This document shows, one piece after another, positions 21,308-29,588 of a stretch of 42,405 nucleotides of DNA; positions within the stretch are counted from its first letter, which is position 1, and every line of letters begins with the position of its first letter. The notes under the pieces are model-generated. The model ran no database searches. It worked only from the letters and a program-made list of their open reading frames with translations, and was not told where the DNA came from. Made by a program: the position numbers and the translations under genes. The stretch is from CAWBLP01 sp963789495 (GTDB lineage Bacteria > Pseudomonadota > Alphaproteobacteria > Acetobacterales > Acetobacteraceae), in NCBI GenBank assembly GCA_963789495.1, contig CAWBLP010000011.1, forward strand, positions 1-42,405. The letters run 5' to 3'.

Positions 21308-21570
21308 CGCTTCGTCACGCCTTCTGCGACAAGTCACAGAATCTGTGCAGTCGCAACGTGGCGTTGTGTGAGCGCACATCGTACTTATTGACGGTTCGCG
21401 CGACCGTGATTGACACCGCCCAGCCTTTCTGTGCCAACTGTGCAACGCAATCGCATTTTGGCTAGGCTTGCTGCGCTCCGTCCAATCGGGTGCCCTCAAG
21501 ACGTCCAAAGGGCCGGTTGTCTATCGCCTCGCGCCGTTGCGGGGCGCACCAGACGGGGAACGACGCAGCT
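21308..21570 (+). promoter_or_regulatory. Leader region of the cold-shock genes
   Basis: This 263-bp gap has no gene. It contains a perfect CACAGA-A-TCTGTG inverted repeat (21335-21347) and a near-perfect palindrome around TCGCGCGA (about 21391-21407), either of which could be an operator. Cold-shock genes typically have long structured leaders, and this length fits. TTGACG and TTGACA motifs occur at 21388 and 21410, but no convincing -10 pairs with them. Confidence 0.45.
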
Positions 21571-21774
21571 ATGGCTACCGGTACAGTCAAGTGGTTCAAC
21601 ACGACCAAAGGGTATGGCTTTATCATGCCGCAAGATGGCGGCAAGGACGTGTTTGTCCACATCACCGCGGTGCAAGCCGCCGGTCTGCGCGGCCTGAATG
21701 AGGGCCAAAAGGTCAGTTACGAGGTGGCGATGGAGCGCGGCAAGGCCGCAGCGACCAACCTCAAACTCGCCTGA
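21571..21774 (+). CDS. Cold-shock protein (CspA family), first tandem copy
   Basis: A 67-residue single cold-shock domain starting MATGTVKWFNTTKGYGFIMP. RNP1 (KGYGFI) and RNP2 (VFVHI) are intact, with the aromatic residues that stack on single-stranded nucleic acid. It likely acts as an RNA chaperone or transcription antiterminator. The start at 21571 is fixed by the conserved MATGTVKWFN. A near-identical paralogue lies 96 bp downstream. Confidence 0.96.
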   Translation: MATGTVKWFNTTKGYGFIMPQDGGKDVFVHITAVQAAGLRGLNEGQKVSYEVAMERGKAAATNLKLA

Positions 21775-21870
21775 AAACCCGCCGGGCGCGCGTTCCAACC
21801 GCGATTGCCATTCCACCCATCCCCACTCGCGCGATTTCAGGGGACGCGCACCGGAAGGAGTGACCAGACC

Positions 21871-22074
21871 ATGGCGATTGGAACCGTGAAGTGGTTCAAT
21901 GCCACGAAGGGATTCGGCTTCATCATGCCAGAGGATGGCGGTAAGGACGTGTTCGTCCATATCACCGCCGTCCAGGCCGCTGGGCTCAAAGGCCTGAATG
22001 ACGGCCAGAAGGTCAGCTACGAAGTCGCCAAGGAGCGTGGCAAGGACGCGGCCATCAACCTTAAGCTCGCCTGA
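21871..22074 (+). CDS. Cold-shock protein (CspA family), second tandem copy
   Basis: A 67-residue protein starting MAIGTVKWFNATKGFGFIMP, with RNP1 (KGFGFI) and RNP2 (VFVHI). It differs from the upstream copy at only about ten positions, so the pair arose by tandem duplication. GGAAGGAG precedes ATG 21871 by about ten bases, a stronger translation signal than in the first copy. It may be cotranscribed with the first copy or have its own leader; the gap is only 96 bp. A strong hairpin with a T-rich tail follows. Confidence 0.96.
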   Translation: MAIGTVKWFNATKGFGFIMPEDGGKDVFVHITAVQAAGLKGLNDGQKVSYEVAKERGKDAAINLKLA

Positions 22075-22104
22075 CCGCCGGCCTCACGGCCAGCTACCGA
22101 CCGA

Positions 22105-22150
22105 CGGGCCGACGGCCGGGTGCGTCCCCGGACGCGGCCCGTTTCGCTTT
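22105..22150 (+). terminator. Terminator after the cold-shock pair
   Basis: An outer stem CGGGCC (22105-22110) / GGCCCG (22136-22141) encloses an inner hairpin GCGTCC/GGACGC, followed by TTTCGCTTT. It separates the cold-shock genes from the dehydratase gene that starts 12 bp later. Confidence 0.7.
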
Positions 22151-22162
22151 CAAGGGTCCCGC

Positions 22163-23119
22163 ATGTTCTCGCTCTCCGATCTGGAAGAGGCGCACCGGCT
22201 GGTGCACGCCGCATTTCCCGGCACCCCGCAATATGCCTGGCCGTTGCTCGCAGATCGGCTCGGCACTGAAATCTGGGCCAAACACGAAAATCACACGCCG
22301 ACCGGCGCCTTCAAGCTGCGTGGTGGCCTGGTCTACGCCGAACGCCTGGCGCGGGAACGGCCGGATGGGCCGGGGATCGTTTCTGCGACGCGCGGCAATC
22401 ACGGCCAGTCGCTCGCCTGGGCCGGCCGCCGCTACGGCGTGCCCGTAACGATCGTCGTGCCGTTCGGCAACAGCGTGGAAAAGAACGCCGCGATGCGCGC
22501 CATCGGTGCGCGCCTGGTGGAGCACGGCAGCGACTTCGAGGCGGCGCGCGACGAGGCGATGCGTCTGGCGCAGAGCGAGGGGCTGACCTTCGCCCCGTCC
22601 TTCGCGCCCGACCTGGTGCGCGGCGTCGCGACCTATGCGCTGGAACTGTTCCGTGGCGCACCGGAGTTGGATGCCGTCTACGTACCGATCGGCCTTGGCT
22701 CCGGCATTTGCGGCGTGATCCGCACCCGCGATCTGCTGGGCCTGCGCACCGAGGTGGTCGGCGTGCAATCCGCCGGTGCCGATTGCTATGCGCGCTCCAT
22801 TGCGGAAGGCCGGCTGATCGCGCTGAACCGCGCCGACACGCTGGCCGACGGCATGGCCGTCCGGCAGCCCGATGCCGAGGCGCTGGCCATCATCACCGCC
22901 GGCGCCGCACGTATCGTCACAGTAACGGATGACGCGATTGCCGAGGCGATCCGCGCCTACTGGACCGATACGCATAATCTGGTGGAAGGGGCGGGCGCCG
23001 CGCCGTTGGCCGCGGCATTGCAGGAGAGGACGCGGCTGCAGGGCAAGCGGGTCGGCGTGGTGATCAGCGGCGGCAACATCGATCTCGCGCTGTTTCGCAG
23101 CTGGGTGCTGAGGACATGA
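22163..23119 (+). CDS. PLP-dependent threonine/serine dehydratase-family enzyme
   Basis: A 318-residue fold type II PLP enzyme. ATG 22163 gives MFSLSDLEEAHRLVHAAFPG. The PLP-binding lysine is Lys51 in TPTGAFKLRGG; the Asn loop is SATRGNHGQSLAWAG, and the phosphate-binding Gly loop is IGLGSGICG. The length matches catabolic threonine or hydroxy-amino-acid dehydratases without a regulatory ACT domain. It would deaminate a hydroxy-amino acid to a 2-oxo acid. It overlaps the next gene by four bases (ATGA), so the two are translationally coupled. Exact substrate is unknown. Confidence 0.9.
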   Translation: MFSLSDLEEAHRLVHAAFPGTPQYAWPLLADRLGTEIWAKHENHTPTGAFKLRGGLVYAERLARERPDGPGIVSATRGNHGQSLAWAGRRYGVPVTIVVPFGNSVEKNAAMRAIGARLVEHGSDFEAARDEAMRLAQSEGLTFAPSFAPDLVRGVATYALELFRGAPELDAVYVPIGLGSGICGVIRTRDLLGLRTEVVGVQSAGADCYARSIAEGRLIALNRADTLADGMAVRQPDAEALAIITAGAARIVTVTDDAIAEAIRAYWTDTHNLVEGAGAAPLAAALQERTRLQGKRVGVVISGGNIDLALFRSWVLRT

Positions 23120-23643
23120 ATGCGTTGCGTTCGGCGCGCCTGGTCGGGCGCCCGGCGCAGCCTGCCGATGCCGCCGCACTGTTCGCCGCCTATGCCGCGG
23201 ACCCGGCCTGCGCGCGCTACATGACCTGGCGGGTACATCAGGACGTTTCTTCGGTGCAAGAATGGCTGACGGCCATGCAATCCCGGTCGACGCCGGTCGC
23301 AGGGTGCCTGCTGGCATTGGCGGAGATTGCCGACCCCGGCAGGCTGATCGGCACGTTGGAGACGCGGTTCGACGGTCATCGCATCGATGTCGGCTATGTC
23401 CTCGGGCAAGCCTGGTGGGGACGCGGCCTGATGACCGAGGCACTGAGCGCGGTGATCGCCTGGGCGCGCGGCACCGCGCGCTTCGGTCGCGTCTGGGCCG
23501 TCTGCGACGTGGACAATCCGGCCTCGGCGCGGGTGATGCAGAAATCCGGCATGCAGTTCGAAGGCGTGCTGCGCCGCTGGGCCGTGCATCCGAATATCGA
23601 GGCGGCACCACGCGATTGTGCCTGCTACGCCATCACCTGGTGA
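23116..23643 (+). CDS. GNAT-family N-acetyltransferase (RimJ/RimL-like)
   Basis: A 175-residue protein with the GNAT acetyl-CoA motif at VGYVLGQAWWGRGLMTEALS, followed by AVCDVDNPASARVMQKSGMQ and FEGVLRR, typical of the RimJ/RimL and spermidine-acetyltransferase-like branch. ATG 23116 overlaps the preceding stop (ATGA), which fixes the start. It might acetylate an amino acid, amine or ribosomal protein. Coupling to a dehydratase suggests a small-molecule substrate in the same pathway or a detoxification step. Confidence 0.9.
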   Translation: MNALRSARLVGRPAQPADAAALFAAYAADPACARYMTWRVHQDVSSVQEWLTAMQSRSTPVAGCLLALAEIADPGRLIGTLETRFDGHRIDVGYVLGQAWWGRGLMTEALSAVIAWARGTARFGRVWAVCDVDNPASARVMQKSGMQFEGVLRRWAVHPNIEAAPRDCACYAITW

Positions 23644-23693
23644 GCCTGGCTGAGACCGTGATCCGCACCACCGCCGGCCGGAGGAAAACACCG

Positions 23694-24881
23694 ATGCACG
23701 ACCTGCTGCTGCGCAATGTCCGCCCGCTGGGGGCTGAGGCATGCGATGTCCTGGTGCGGGACGGGCGGATCGCCCAGATCGGTCGCGCGCTTGCTGCACC
23801 ACCCGATGCCGCCATCCACGACGGCGCCGATGCGCTGCTGCTGCCGAGCCTGATTGAGGGCCATGCCCATCTCGACAAGACACTGTGGAATGGGCCCTGG
23901 TATCGCAACAGCGTCGGCCCCTCGCGCATCGACCGGATCGAGAACGAACGCGCCTGGCGCCGCACCGGCGGTCACGACGCCGCGGCGCAGGCCCTGGCGC
24001 TGGCACGCGCCTATCTGGCGCACGGCACCACGCGGATCCGCAGCCATGCCGATATCGACCCGGAGATCGGGCTCGGCCACGTTCAGGCAACGCTGCAGGC
24101 CCGCGCGGCGTTGGATGGCGTGGTCGAGGTGCAGATCGTGGCATTTCCGCAATCCGGCGTGCTGCGCTGTCCCGGTGTCGAGGCGCTGATGGATGCCGCC
24201 TTGCGCGAAGGCGCCGATGTTGTCGGCGGGCTCGACCCATGCGCGATCGACCGCGATCCGGTGCGTCATCTCGATGTGGTGTTCGGGCTTGCGACCCGGC
24301 ATGGCAAGCCGGTCGACATCCATCTGCACGAACCCGGCGAGATGGGTGCGTTCTCGCTCGAGCTGATTCTGGAACGCACCGGGGCGCTTGGCATGCAGGG
24401 ACGCGTGGTGATCAGCCACGGATTCTGCCTGGGCATGATTGCGGCCGGCGAGCGCGACGCCTTGCTGGCGCGCATGGCGGCGCTGGATGTGCGGATCGCC
24501 ACCACCGCCCCGGCATCGAGCCCGGTGCCGCCGCTCGGGATCTGCCGGGCAGCCGGGGTGACGGTGTTTGGCGGGAATGACGGGATTCGCGACACCTGGA
24601 CGCCCTATGCGCGGCCGGACATGCTCGAACGCGCCATGCATATCGGTCTGCGCAATGCACTGCGGCGCGATGATGAACTCGACTGGGCGCTGGACTGCGT
24701 CACCGCCGCGGCGGCGCGGGGCTGCGACTTTGCCGGGTATGGGCTGGCGCCGGGCTGCCGCGCCGATCTGGTGCTGGTTGCAAGTGAAACTGTCGCGGAG
24801 GCCATCGTCGCCACCCCGCCGCGTGCGCTGGTGGTGGCTGGCGGTCGGATTGTCGCGCGCGACGGTGCATTGCTGATCTGA
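23694..24881 (+). CDS. Amidohydrolase, cytosine deaminase (CodA)-like
   Basis: A 395-residue metal-dependent hydrolase. ATG 23694 follows GAGG. Metal ligands by comparison with E. coli CodA: His57 and His59 (EGHAHLDKTL), His210 (DIHLHEPGE) and Asp296 (GGNDGIRD). Glu213 and His242 (ISHGFCLG) match the catalytic Glu217 and His246. FPQSGVLRCPGVEALMDAAL with VVGGLDP also follows CodA closely. The CodA active-site pair Asp313-Asp314 is Asp296-Gly297 here, and the preceding His is Asn. The substrate may thus not be cytosine but a related cyclic amidine or amide. It is in line with the PLP enzyme and GNAT genes and upstream of the transporter operon. Confidence 0.88.
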   Translation: MHDLLLRNVRPLGAEACDVLVRDGRIAQIGRALAAPPDAAIHDGADALLLPSLIEGHAHLDKTLWNGPWYRNSVGPSRIDRIENERAWRRTGGHDAAAQALALARAYLAHGTTRIRSHADIDPEIGLGHVQATLQARAALDGVVEVQIVAFPQSGVLRCPGVEALMDAALREGADVVGGLDPCAIDRDPVRHLDVVFGLATRHGKPVDIHLHEPGEMGAFSLELILERTGALGMQGRVVISHGFCLGMIAAGERDALLARMAALDVRIATTAPASSPVPPLGICRAAGVTVFGGNDGIRDTWTPYARPDMLERAMHIGLRNALRRDDELDWALDCVTAAAARGCDFAGYGLAPGCRADLVLVASETVAEAIVATPPRALVVAGGRIVARDGALLI

Positions 24882-24959
24882 GGCAGCCGTCCGCCATCGG
24901 GTTGTCAGGCAGCAGGGAAGGTGCGACCGGTGCGGCTGGCGGGATCGTGGCTTCTGCCG

Positions 24960-25080
24960 AATTCTTCGTCAGGACAACTGCTCATATAGCAGGCGTATCC
25001 TGTCAATATGTGTGCAACTGGCCTAATATATGATCATATCCATTTCACTACTTGCCAATAAGCGCATTTCTTGCTCATGC
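24960..25080 (+). promoter_or_regulatory. AT-rich control region with palindrome, upstream of the transporter operon
   Basis: Within a 311-bp gap, about 120 bp are strikingly AT-rich against the GC-rich background. They contain a perfect 12-bp palindrome ATATGATCATAT (25028-25039) and an inverted repeat CTGCT-CATAT-AGCAG (24978-24992). TAATAT (25024-25029) is a good -10 candidate overlapping the palindrome, but no strong -35 lies 17 bp upstream. This suggests a regulated promoter whose operator overlaps the -10. The rest of the gap shows nothing I recognise. Confidence 0.5.
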
Positions 25081-25192
25081 TGCGCCGCAGCGAAGGCGTG
25101 CCGTCCCTGATCGCCATCGATCGGCCGCGCCCAATCGGACAGGCCGCGCCAGACGGCCGAATGGGCGGGATGTCCACAACACAGGGGGCATC

Positions 25193-26500
25193 ATGCGAAA
25201 CAGCGGCAAGCACACCGCCGGCACCGGCCTGACCCGCCGCCGGCTTCTGAAATCCGCGGCGGCTGCCGGCGGCGTCGCGGCCGGCACCGGCGCACTCGGC
25301 GGCTTTCCCACCATCTGGGCGCAGAACATCAAGGACGTGGTGCTGCACCACGCCGGCCCGCCGGTCACCGCCATTCCGGCCATCGCCGAACAGGCCAGCA
25401 AGGATCTGGGATTCACCGTGCAGATGCAGGCCTCGGAGAACTCCGACCTGCTGAACCGCTTCCTGTCCCAGTCCAGCGCCATCGACTGCGCCGATGTCAG
25501 CCTGACCTTCATGCGCTACCTGATCGGTCGCAACGTGCTGCAGGCGATCCCGCTGGCGAAGTTCAAATACTGGGATCAGACCATCCCGCTGTTCACCAAG
25601 GGCGAGTATCCGGACGGCCGCAAGGCGCCGCAGCAAGGCATCACGCCGCTGACCATCCTCTACGCCACCGGCCCGGACGGGCAGAAGGTGACCGACGGCA
25701 AGCCCACCGAATGGGTGACCGGCCTGCCCACCGTCACCAATGGCGACACGCTGGGCATCCGCCCCGACCTGGTGGGCCGCAAGGTGGAAAGCTGGGCCGA
25801 TCTGCTGTCGCCCGACTTCAAGGGCCGCGCCGCGCTGCAGGACAATCCCACCATCGGCATCATCGACGTCGCGATGGCGCTGGAAGCGCGCGGCGACATC
25901 AAATACGGCAACAAGGGCAACATGACGAAGCCGGAGATCGACAAGACGGTCTCCATCATGCAGCAGGTGAAGCATGACGGTCAGTTCCGCTCGTTCTGGA
26001 GCTCGTTCGACCAGTCGGTGAACCTGATGGCGTCGGGCGAGGTGGTGATCCAGTCGATGTGGTCACCCGCGGTCGCCGCGGTGCGCTCGCGCGGCATTCC
26101 CTGCACCTTCCAGCCGCTGAAGGAAGGCTATCGCGGCTGGGGCTACACGCTGGGCGTGATGAAGCACCTGACCGGCCTGAAGCGCGACTGCTTCTACGAA
26201 TACATGAACTGGTACACCGGCGGCTTCGAGGGCGCCTTCATCGCACGCCAGGGCTACTACGCGGCACAGCCAGAGAACACCAGGAAATACCTGTCGAAGG
26301 CGGAATGGGATTACTGGTACGGCGGCAAGCCGGCCGAGACCGACATTCTGAGCCCGTTCGGCAAGCTGATGGAGAAGGCCGGCAATGTCCGCGACGGCGG
26401 CAGCTTCTGGCAGCGCCTGGGCAACATCGCCGTGTGGAACTCGGTAATGGACGAGGACCGCTATCTGACCCGGCGCTGGAACGAATTCATCACCGCCTAG
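25193..26500 (+). CDS. ABC transporter solute-binding protein, Tat-exported (spermidine/putrescine type)
   Basis: A 435-residue periplasmic protein. ATG 25193 follows AGGGGGC. Residues about 13-20 (LTRRRLLK) with the following Ala/Gly-rich stretch AAAAGGVAAGTGALGG form a twin-arginine signal. The mature part looks like a PotD-type extracellular solute-binding protein (e.g. ESWADLLSPDFKGRAALQDN and VNLMASGEVVIQSMWSPAVA). Folded export by Tat may indicate a cofactor-like or metal ligand, but is common in this family. It is the first gene of a run comprising the binding protein, rutA-like monooxygenase, two permeases and ATPase. A strong hairpin follows it. Confidence 0.9.
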   Translation: MRNSGKHTAGTGLTRRRLLKSAAAAGGVAAGTGALGGFPTIWAQNIKDVVLHHAGPPVTAIPAIAEQASKDLGFTVQMQASENSDLLNRFLSQSSAIDCADVSLTFMRYLIGRNVLQAIPLAKFKYWDQTIPLFTKGEYPDGRKAPQQGITPLTILYATGPDGQKVTDGKPTEWVTGLPTVTNGDTLGIRPDLVGRKVESWADLLSPDFKGRAALQDNPTIGIIDVAMALEARGDIKYGNKGNMTKPEIDKTVSIMQQVKHDGQFRSFWSSFDQSVNLMASGEVVIQSMWSPAVAAVRSRGIPCTFQPLKEGYRGWGYTLGVMKHLTGLKRDCFYEYMNWYTGGFEGAFIARQGYYAAQPENTRKYLSKAEWDYWYGGKPAETDILSPFGKLMEKAGNVRDGGSFWQRLGNIAVWNSVMDEDRYLTRRWNEFITA

Positions 26501-26517
26501 CCACGCCGGACCGCGTC

Positions 26518-26539
26518 CCCCTCTCCGCGCGGGGAGGGG
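26518..26539 (+). repeat. Stable hairpin between the binding-protein and rutA-like genes
   Basis: Arms CCCCTCTCC (26518-26526) and GGGGAGGGG (26531-26539) pair with one wobble around GCGC. No T-run follows. In ABC operons such stems after the binding-protein gene often stabilise its mRNA or reduce read-through, giving the binding protein in excess. Confidence 0.6.
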
Positions 26540-26574
26540 AACGCCTCCGATCCCCCACCGCCCCGGAGTCCCCC

Positions 26575-27657
26575 ATGCAGCTCGGCGTCTTCATCCCGAT
26601 CGGGAACAATGGCTGGCTGATCTCCACCACCTCGCCACAATACAAGCCCAGCTTCGACCTCAACCGCACCATCGTGCAGAAGGCCGAAGCATTTGGCTTC
26701 GACTTCGCGCTGTCCATGATCAAGCTGCACGGCTTCGGCGGGCCGTCGCAGTTCTGGGACTACAATCTGGAATCCTTCACCCTGATGGCCGGCCTGGCCG
26801 CGGTGACAACCCGCATCCAGTTGTTCGCCACCTGCGCGGTGCTGACCATGCCGCCGCCGATCGCCGCACGCATGGCGGTGACGATCGATTCCATCTCGCA
26901 TGGCCGGTTCGGCGTGAACATCATCTCCGGCTGGCAGCGCCGCGAATACACCCAGATGGGCATCTGGCCGGGCGCGGAACATTATCGCCGCCGCTACGAC
27001 TATTGCGCCGAATATGTGACGATCATGAAGGAGCTGTGGGAGACCGGGCAATCCGACTTCAAAGGCGACTTCTTCCAGATGGACGATTGTCGTTGCCTGC
27101 CGCTGCCGACTGCGAAAATCCCGATCATCTGCGCCGCGCAGAGCGACGCGGGCACGCGCTACGCCGCGCAATACGCCGACTATAATTTCTGCGGCGGCGG
27201 CGGCATGAACCTGCCCACCATGGTGGCGCCCAGCGTCGCCCGCCTGGTGAAAGCGACCGAGGAGACCGGCCGCGACTGCGGCGCGCTGATCCTGCAGATG
27301 ATCATTGCCGATGAAACCGACGAAGCGGCGATGGCGAAGTGGGAGCATTACAAGGCCGGCACCGATCATGAGGCGCTGGCGCATCGCGATGCGCAGGCCG
27401 ACGACGATCCCAGCAAGGACCCGTATTCGCAGCCCAACAAGCGCCGCACCTTCGGCATCGAAAAACTGCCTACCAACCAGGGCGTGTTTGTCGGCTCCTA
27501 CGCCAGCGTCGCGCGCATGCTGGACGAGCTGTCGGAAGTGCCGGGCGTGCGCGGCGTGATGCTGACCTTCGACGACTTCGTCATCGGCATGGAGCAGTTT
27601 GGCACCCGCATCCTGCCGTTGCTGCGCTGCCGCAACAAGGTGATGGAGGCGGCGTGA
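26575..27657 (+). CDS. rutA: RutA-like flavin-dependent pyrimidine monooxygenase
   Basis: A 360-residue luciferase-like monooxygenase. ATG 26575 follows GGAG. It matches E. coli RutA, as I recall it, from end to end: GVFIPIGNNGWLISTTSPQY, AEAFGFDFALSMIKLHGFGG, NLESFTLMAGLAAVTTRIQL, IDSISHGRFGVNIISGWQRR, YTQMGIWPG, SDFKGDFFQMDDCR and AQYADYNFC. RutA opens the uracil ring between N3 and C4 with a flavin-N5-peroxide, giving ureidoacrylate. No rutB, C, D, E, F or G gene follows. Instead the gene sits inside an ABC transporter operon. A uracil-like substrate is thus likely but not proven. It needs reduced FMN, and a flavin reductase-like gene lies 12.5 kb upstream. Its stop overlaps the next start. 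Confidence 0.88.
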   Translation: MQLGVFIPIGNNGWLISTTSPQYKPSFDLNRTIVQKAEAFGFDFALSMIKLHGFGGPSQFWDYNLESFTLMAGLAAVTTRIQLFATCAVLTMPPPIAARMAVTIDSISHGRFGVNIISGWQRREYTQMGIWPGAEHYRRRYDYCAEYVTIMKELWETGQSDFKGDFFQMDDCRCLPLPTAKIPIICAAQSDAGTRYAAQYADYNFCGGGGMNLPTMVAPSVARLVKATEETGRDCGALILQMIIADETDEAAMAKWEHYKAGTDHEALAHRDAQADDDPSKDPYSQPNKRRTFGIEKLPTNQGVFVGSYASVARMLDELSEVPGVRGVMLTFDDFVIGMEQFGTRILPLLRCRNKVMEAA

Positions 27658-28709
27658 TGGACGGCGATGTCGCCGGCTCATCGCGTGCCGACGCGCGACG
27701 AGCGATACAGGCCACCTCTGCCATGCCGGCCCCCCACAGTGCCAGCCACACCGTCGTGTCGGGTGAAGGCCCGGCATCCACGACTGGTCGGCAATCCCAC
27801 GCATCCGCGGATACCCGGCCGGCGGCGATCCGGACGACCAGACGCATCCGCCGCGCGCCGTCGTGGTTGATCTCCTGGCTGCAGGTCAGCCCGCTCGCGC
27901 TGATCCTGATCACTCTGTTCGCCGCACCCACCATCCTGTTCCTGGTGGTGAGCTTCTTCGACTACGACCGCGTCGGCATCTATCCCGCCTTCATCCTGGA
28001 CAATTACCGCGGGTTGCTGACCACGCCGGCGACCCTGCGCGTCTATATCGGCTCGCTGAAATTCGCCGTCATCGTCTGGGCGATCACCCTGTTCCTGGGT
28101 TTCAACATCGCCTGGTTCCTGATCTTCCATGTGCGCAGCGGTGTGATGCGAACGATCCTGTTCCTGCTCTGCGCGATTCCGTTCTGGACCTCTGGCATCA
28201 TCCGCACCATCGCCTGGATCCCGTTCCTGGGCATCAATGGTGCGTTCAACACCATCCTGATGGCGCTGCACATCACCGACGAGCCGCTGGAATTCCTGCT
28301 GTTCTCCGACTTCGCCGTGATCATCACCTACGTGCATCTGTTCACATTGCTGATGATCGGCCCGATCGCCAATTCCATGGCGAAGATCGATCCGGCCCTG
28401 CTGGAAGCCGCGCGTGATGCCGGCGCCAGTCGCTGGCGCACCATGGTCGACGTGGTGATTCCGCTGTCGAAGACCGGCATCGCGCTGGGCTCCATCCTGG
28501 TGTTCACCCAGGTGATGGGCGACTACTTCGTGGTGAAGCAGATGAGCGGCGGGCAGAGCGCGTCGATCGTTTCCATGCTGTCCACCGAGATCCAGGCGAT
28601 GCAGTACCCGCCGGCTTCCGCCAATGCGATGGTGCTGGTGGTGTTCGTCGCCGTGATGGTCGCGTTCATGATGCGCGTGGTGGATGTGCGCAAGGAGTTG
28701 GTGAAGTAG
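27657..28709 (+). CDS. ABC transporter permease (first), PotB-like
   Basis: About 350 residues with six likely membrane helices, the first at LALILITLFAAPTILFLVVS. The cytoplasmic EAA loop is EAARDAGASRWRTMVDVVIP. The start is GTG 27654 or ATG 27657, both overlapping the rutA-like stop (GTGATG), so the genes are translationally coupled. An N-terminal extension of about 75 residues, rich in Ala, Arg, Ser and Thr, precedes the first helix and is not usual in PotB-type permeases; a later internal start cannot be excluded. It forms the transmembrane pore with the next gene product. Confidence 0.9.
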   Translation: MDGDVAGSSRADARRAIQATSAMPAPHSASHTVVSGEGPASTTGRQSHASADTRPAAIRTTRRIRRAPSWLISWLQVSPLALILITLFAAPTILFLVVSFFDYDRVGIYPAFILDNYRGLLTTPATLRVYIGSLKFAVIVWAITLFLGFNIAWFLIFHVRSGVMRTILFLLCAIPFWTSGIIRTIAWIPFLGINGAFNTILMALHITDEPLEFLLFSDFAVIITYVHLFTLLMIGPIANSMAKIDPALLEAARDAGASRWRTMVDVVIPLSKTGIALGSILVFTQVMGDYFVVKQMSGGQSASIVSMLSTEIQAMQYPPASANAMVLVVFVAVMVAFMMRVVDVRKELVK

Positions 28710-28711
28710 CG

Positions 28712-29572
28712 ATGGTGGTATCGGGCGGGGCAGGGCGGGCATTGGGGCCAAGCGATCGGCGGCCTTGGACGTTCTATGCGCTGGCGGGATTGTTCGGCGC
28801 GTATCTGCTGTTTCTGTACGGGCCGATGCTGGTGATCTACGTGCTGTCGTTCCAGGGCGCGAATGGCGGTGTGACGTTCCCAATGGTGGGCACGTCGTTG
28901 ACCTGGTTCGGTGACGTGTTCCGGCCCGGGCAGATGGCGGATATTCCGGTGTCGTTTACCCGCTCGGTAGAGCTGGCGACCGTGGTCAGTGCCTTGACGG
29001 TGGTGATCTCGGTGGCCGCCGGACTTGGCTTCCGCCGCCGCTTTCCCGGCTCCGGCCTGGTGTTCTATCTCGCCGTCGCCAGCCTGGTGATGCCCAGTCT
29101 GCTGGTGGGGTTTGGCATCGGTCTCGGCTTTCAGATGCTGGGAATTGAGCCCAGCCTGTTCACCTCCGCGCTCGGCGCGCAGCTCACCTGGACGCTGCCG
29201 TTCGGCCTGTTCGCCATGTTCGCGGTGGTGAATCGTTTCAACCGGTCCTATGAGGAAGCGGCCAACGATCTCGGTGCCAGCGCCTTCCAGCGCCTGCGCT
29301 ACGTGACGCTGCCGATTCTGCTGCCCGGCATCCTCGGCGTGGCGATGGGCGCGTTCACCCTGTCCTATGATGAATATGCCCGCACCACGCTGACCATCGG
29401 CACGCGCAACACGTTGCCGCTGGAGATCTACGCGTTGATCTCCAGCTCCACCACGCCGATGCTGTTCGCCATTGGCACGTTGACCACCACGGTATCGTTC
29501 CTGCTGATCGGGGTGACGCTGGTGTTCGTGTTCCGCATGCAGCGCCGCCGCGCTGCCGTGCTCGCGAAGTGA
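28712..29572 (+). CDS. ABC transporter permease (second), PotC-like
   Basis: A 286-residue protein with six hydrophobic segments (e.g. FYALAGLFGAYLLFLYGPML and LVFYLAVASLVMPSLLVGFG). It has an EAA loop EEAANDLGASAFQRLRYVTL. ATG 28712 lies two bases after the preceding stop, so it is in the same operon. It is the partner of the first permease. The pair, the PotD-like binding protein and the ATPase give a complete importer of the spermidine/putrescine (PotABCD) type, whose members carry many cationic and small organic substrates. Confidence 0.92.
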   Translation: MVVSGGAGRALGPSDRRPWTFYALAGLFGAYLLFLYGPMLVIYVLSFQGANGGVTFPMVGTSLTWFGDVFRPGQMADIPVSFTRSVELATVVSALTVVISVAAGLGFRRRFPGSGLVFYLAVASLVMPSLLVGFGIGLGFQMLGIEPSLFTSALGAQLTWTLPFGLFAMFAVVNRFNRSYEEAANDLGASAFQRLRYVTLPILLPGILGVAMGAFTLSYDEYARTTLTIGTRNTLPLEIYALISSSTTPMLFAIGTLTTTVSFLLIGVTLVFVFRMQRRRAAVLAK

Positions 29573-29588
29573 CGGAAGGACGCAGGGC

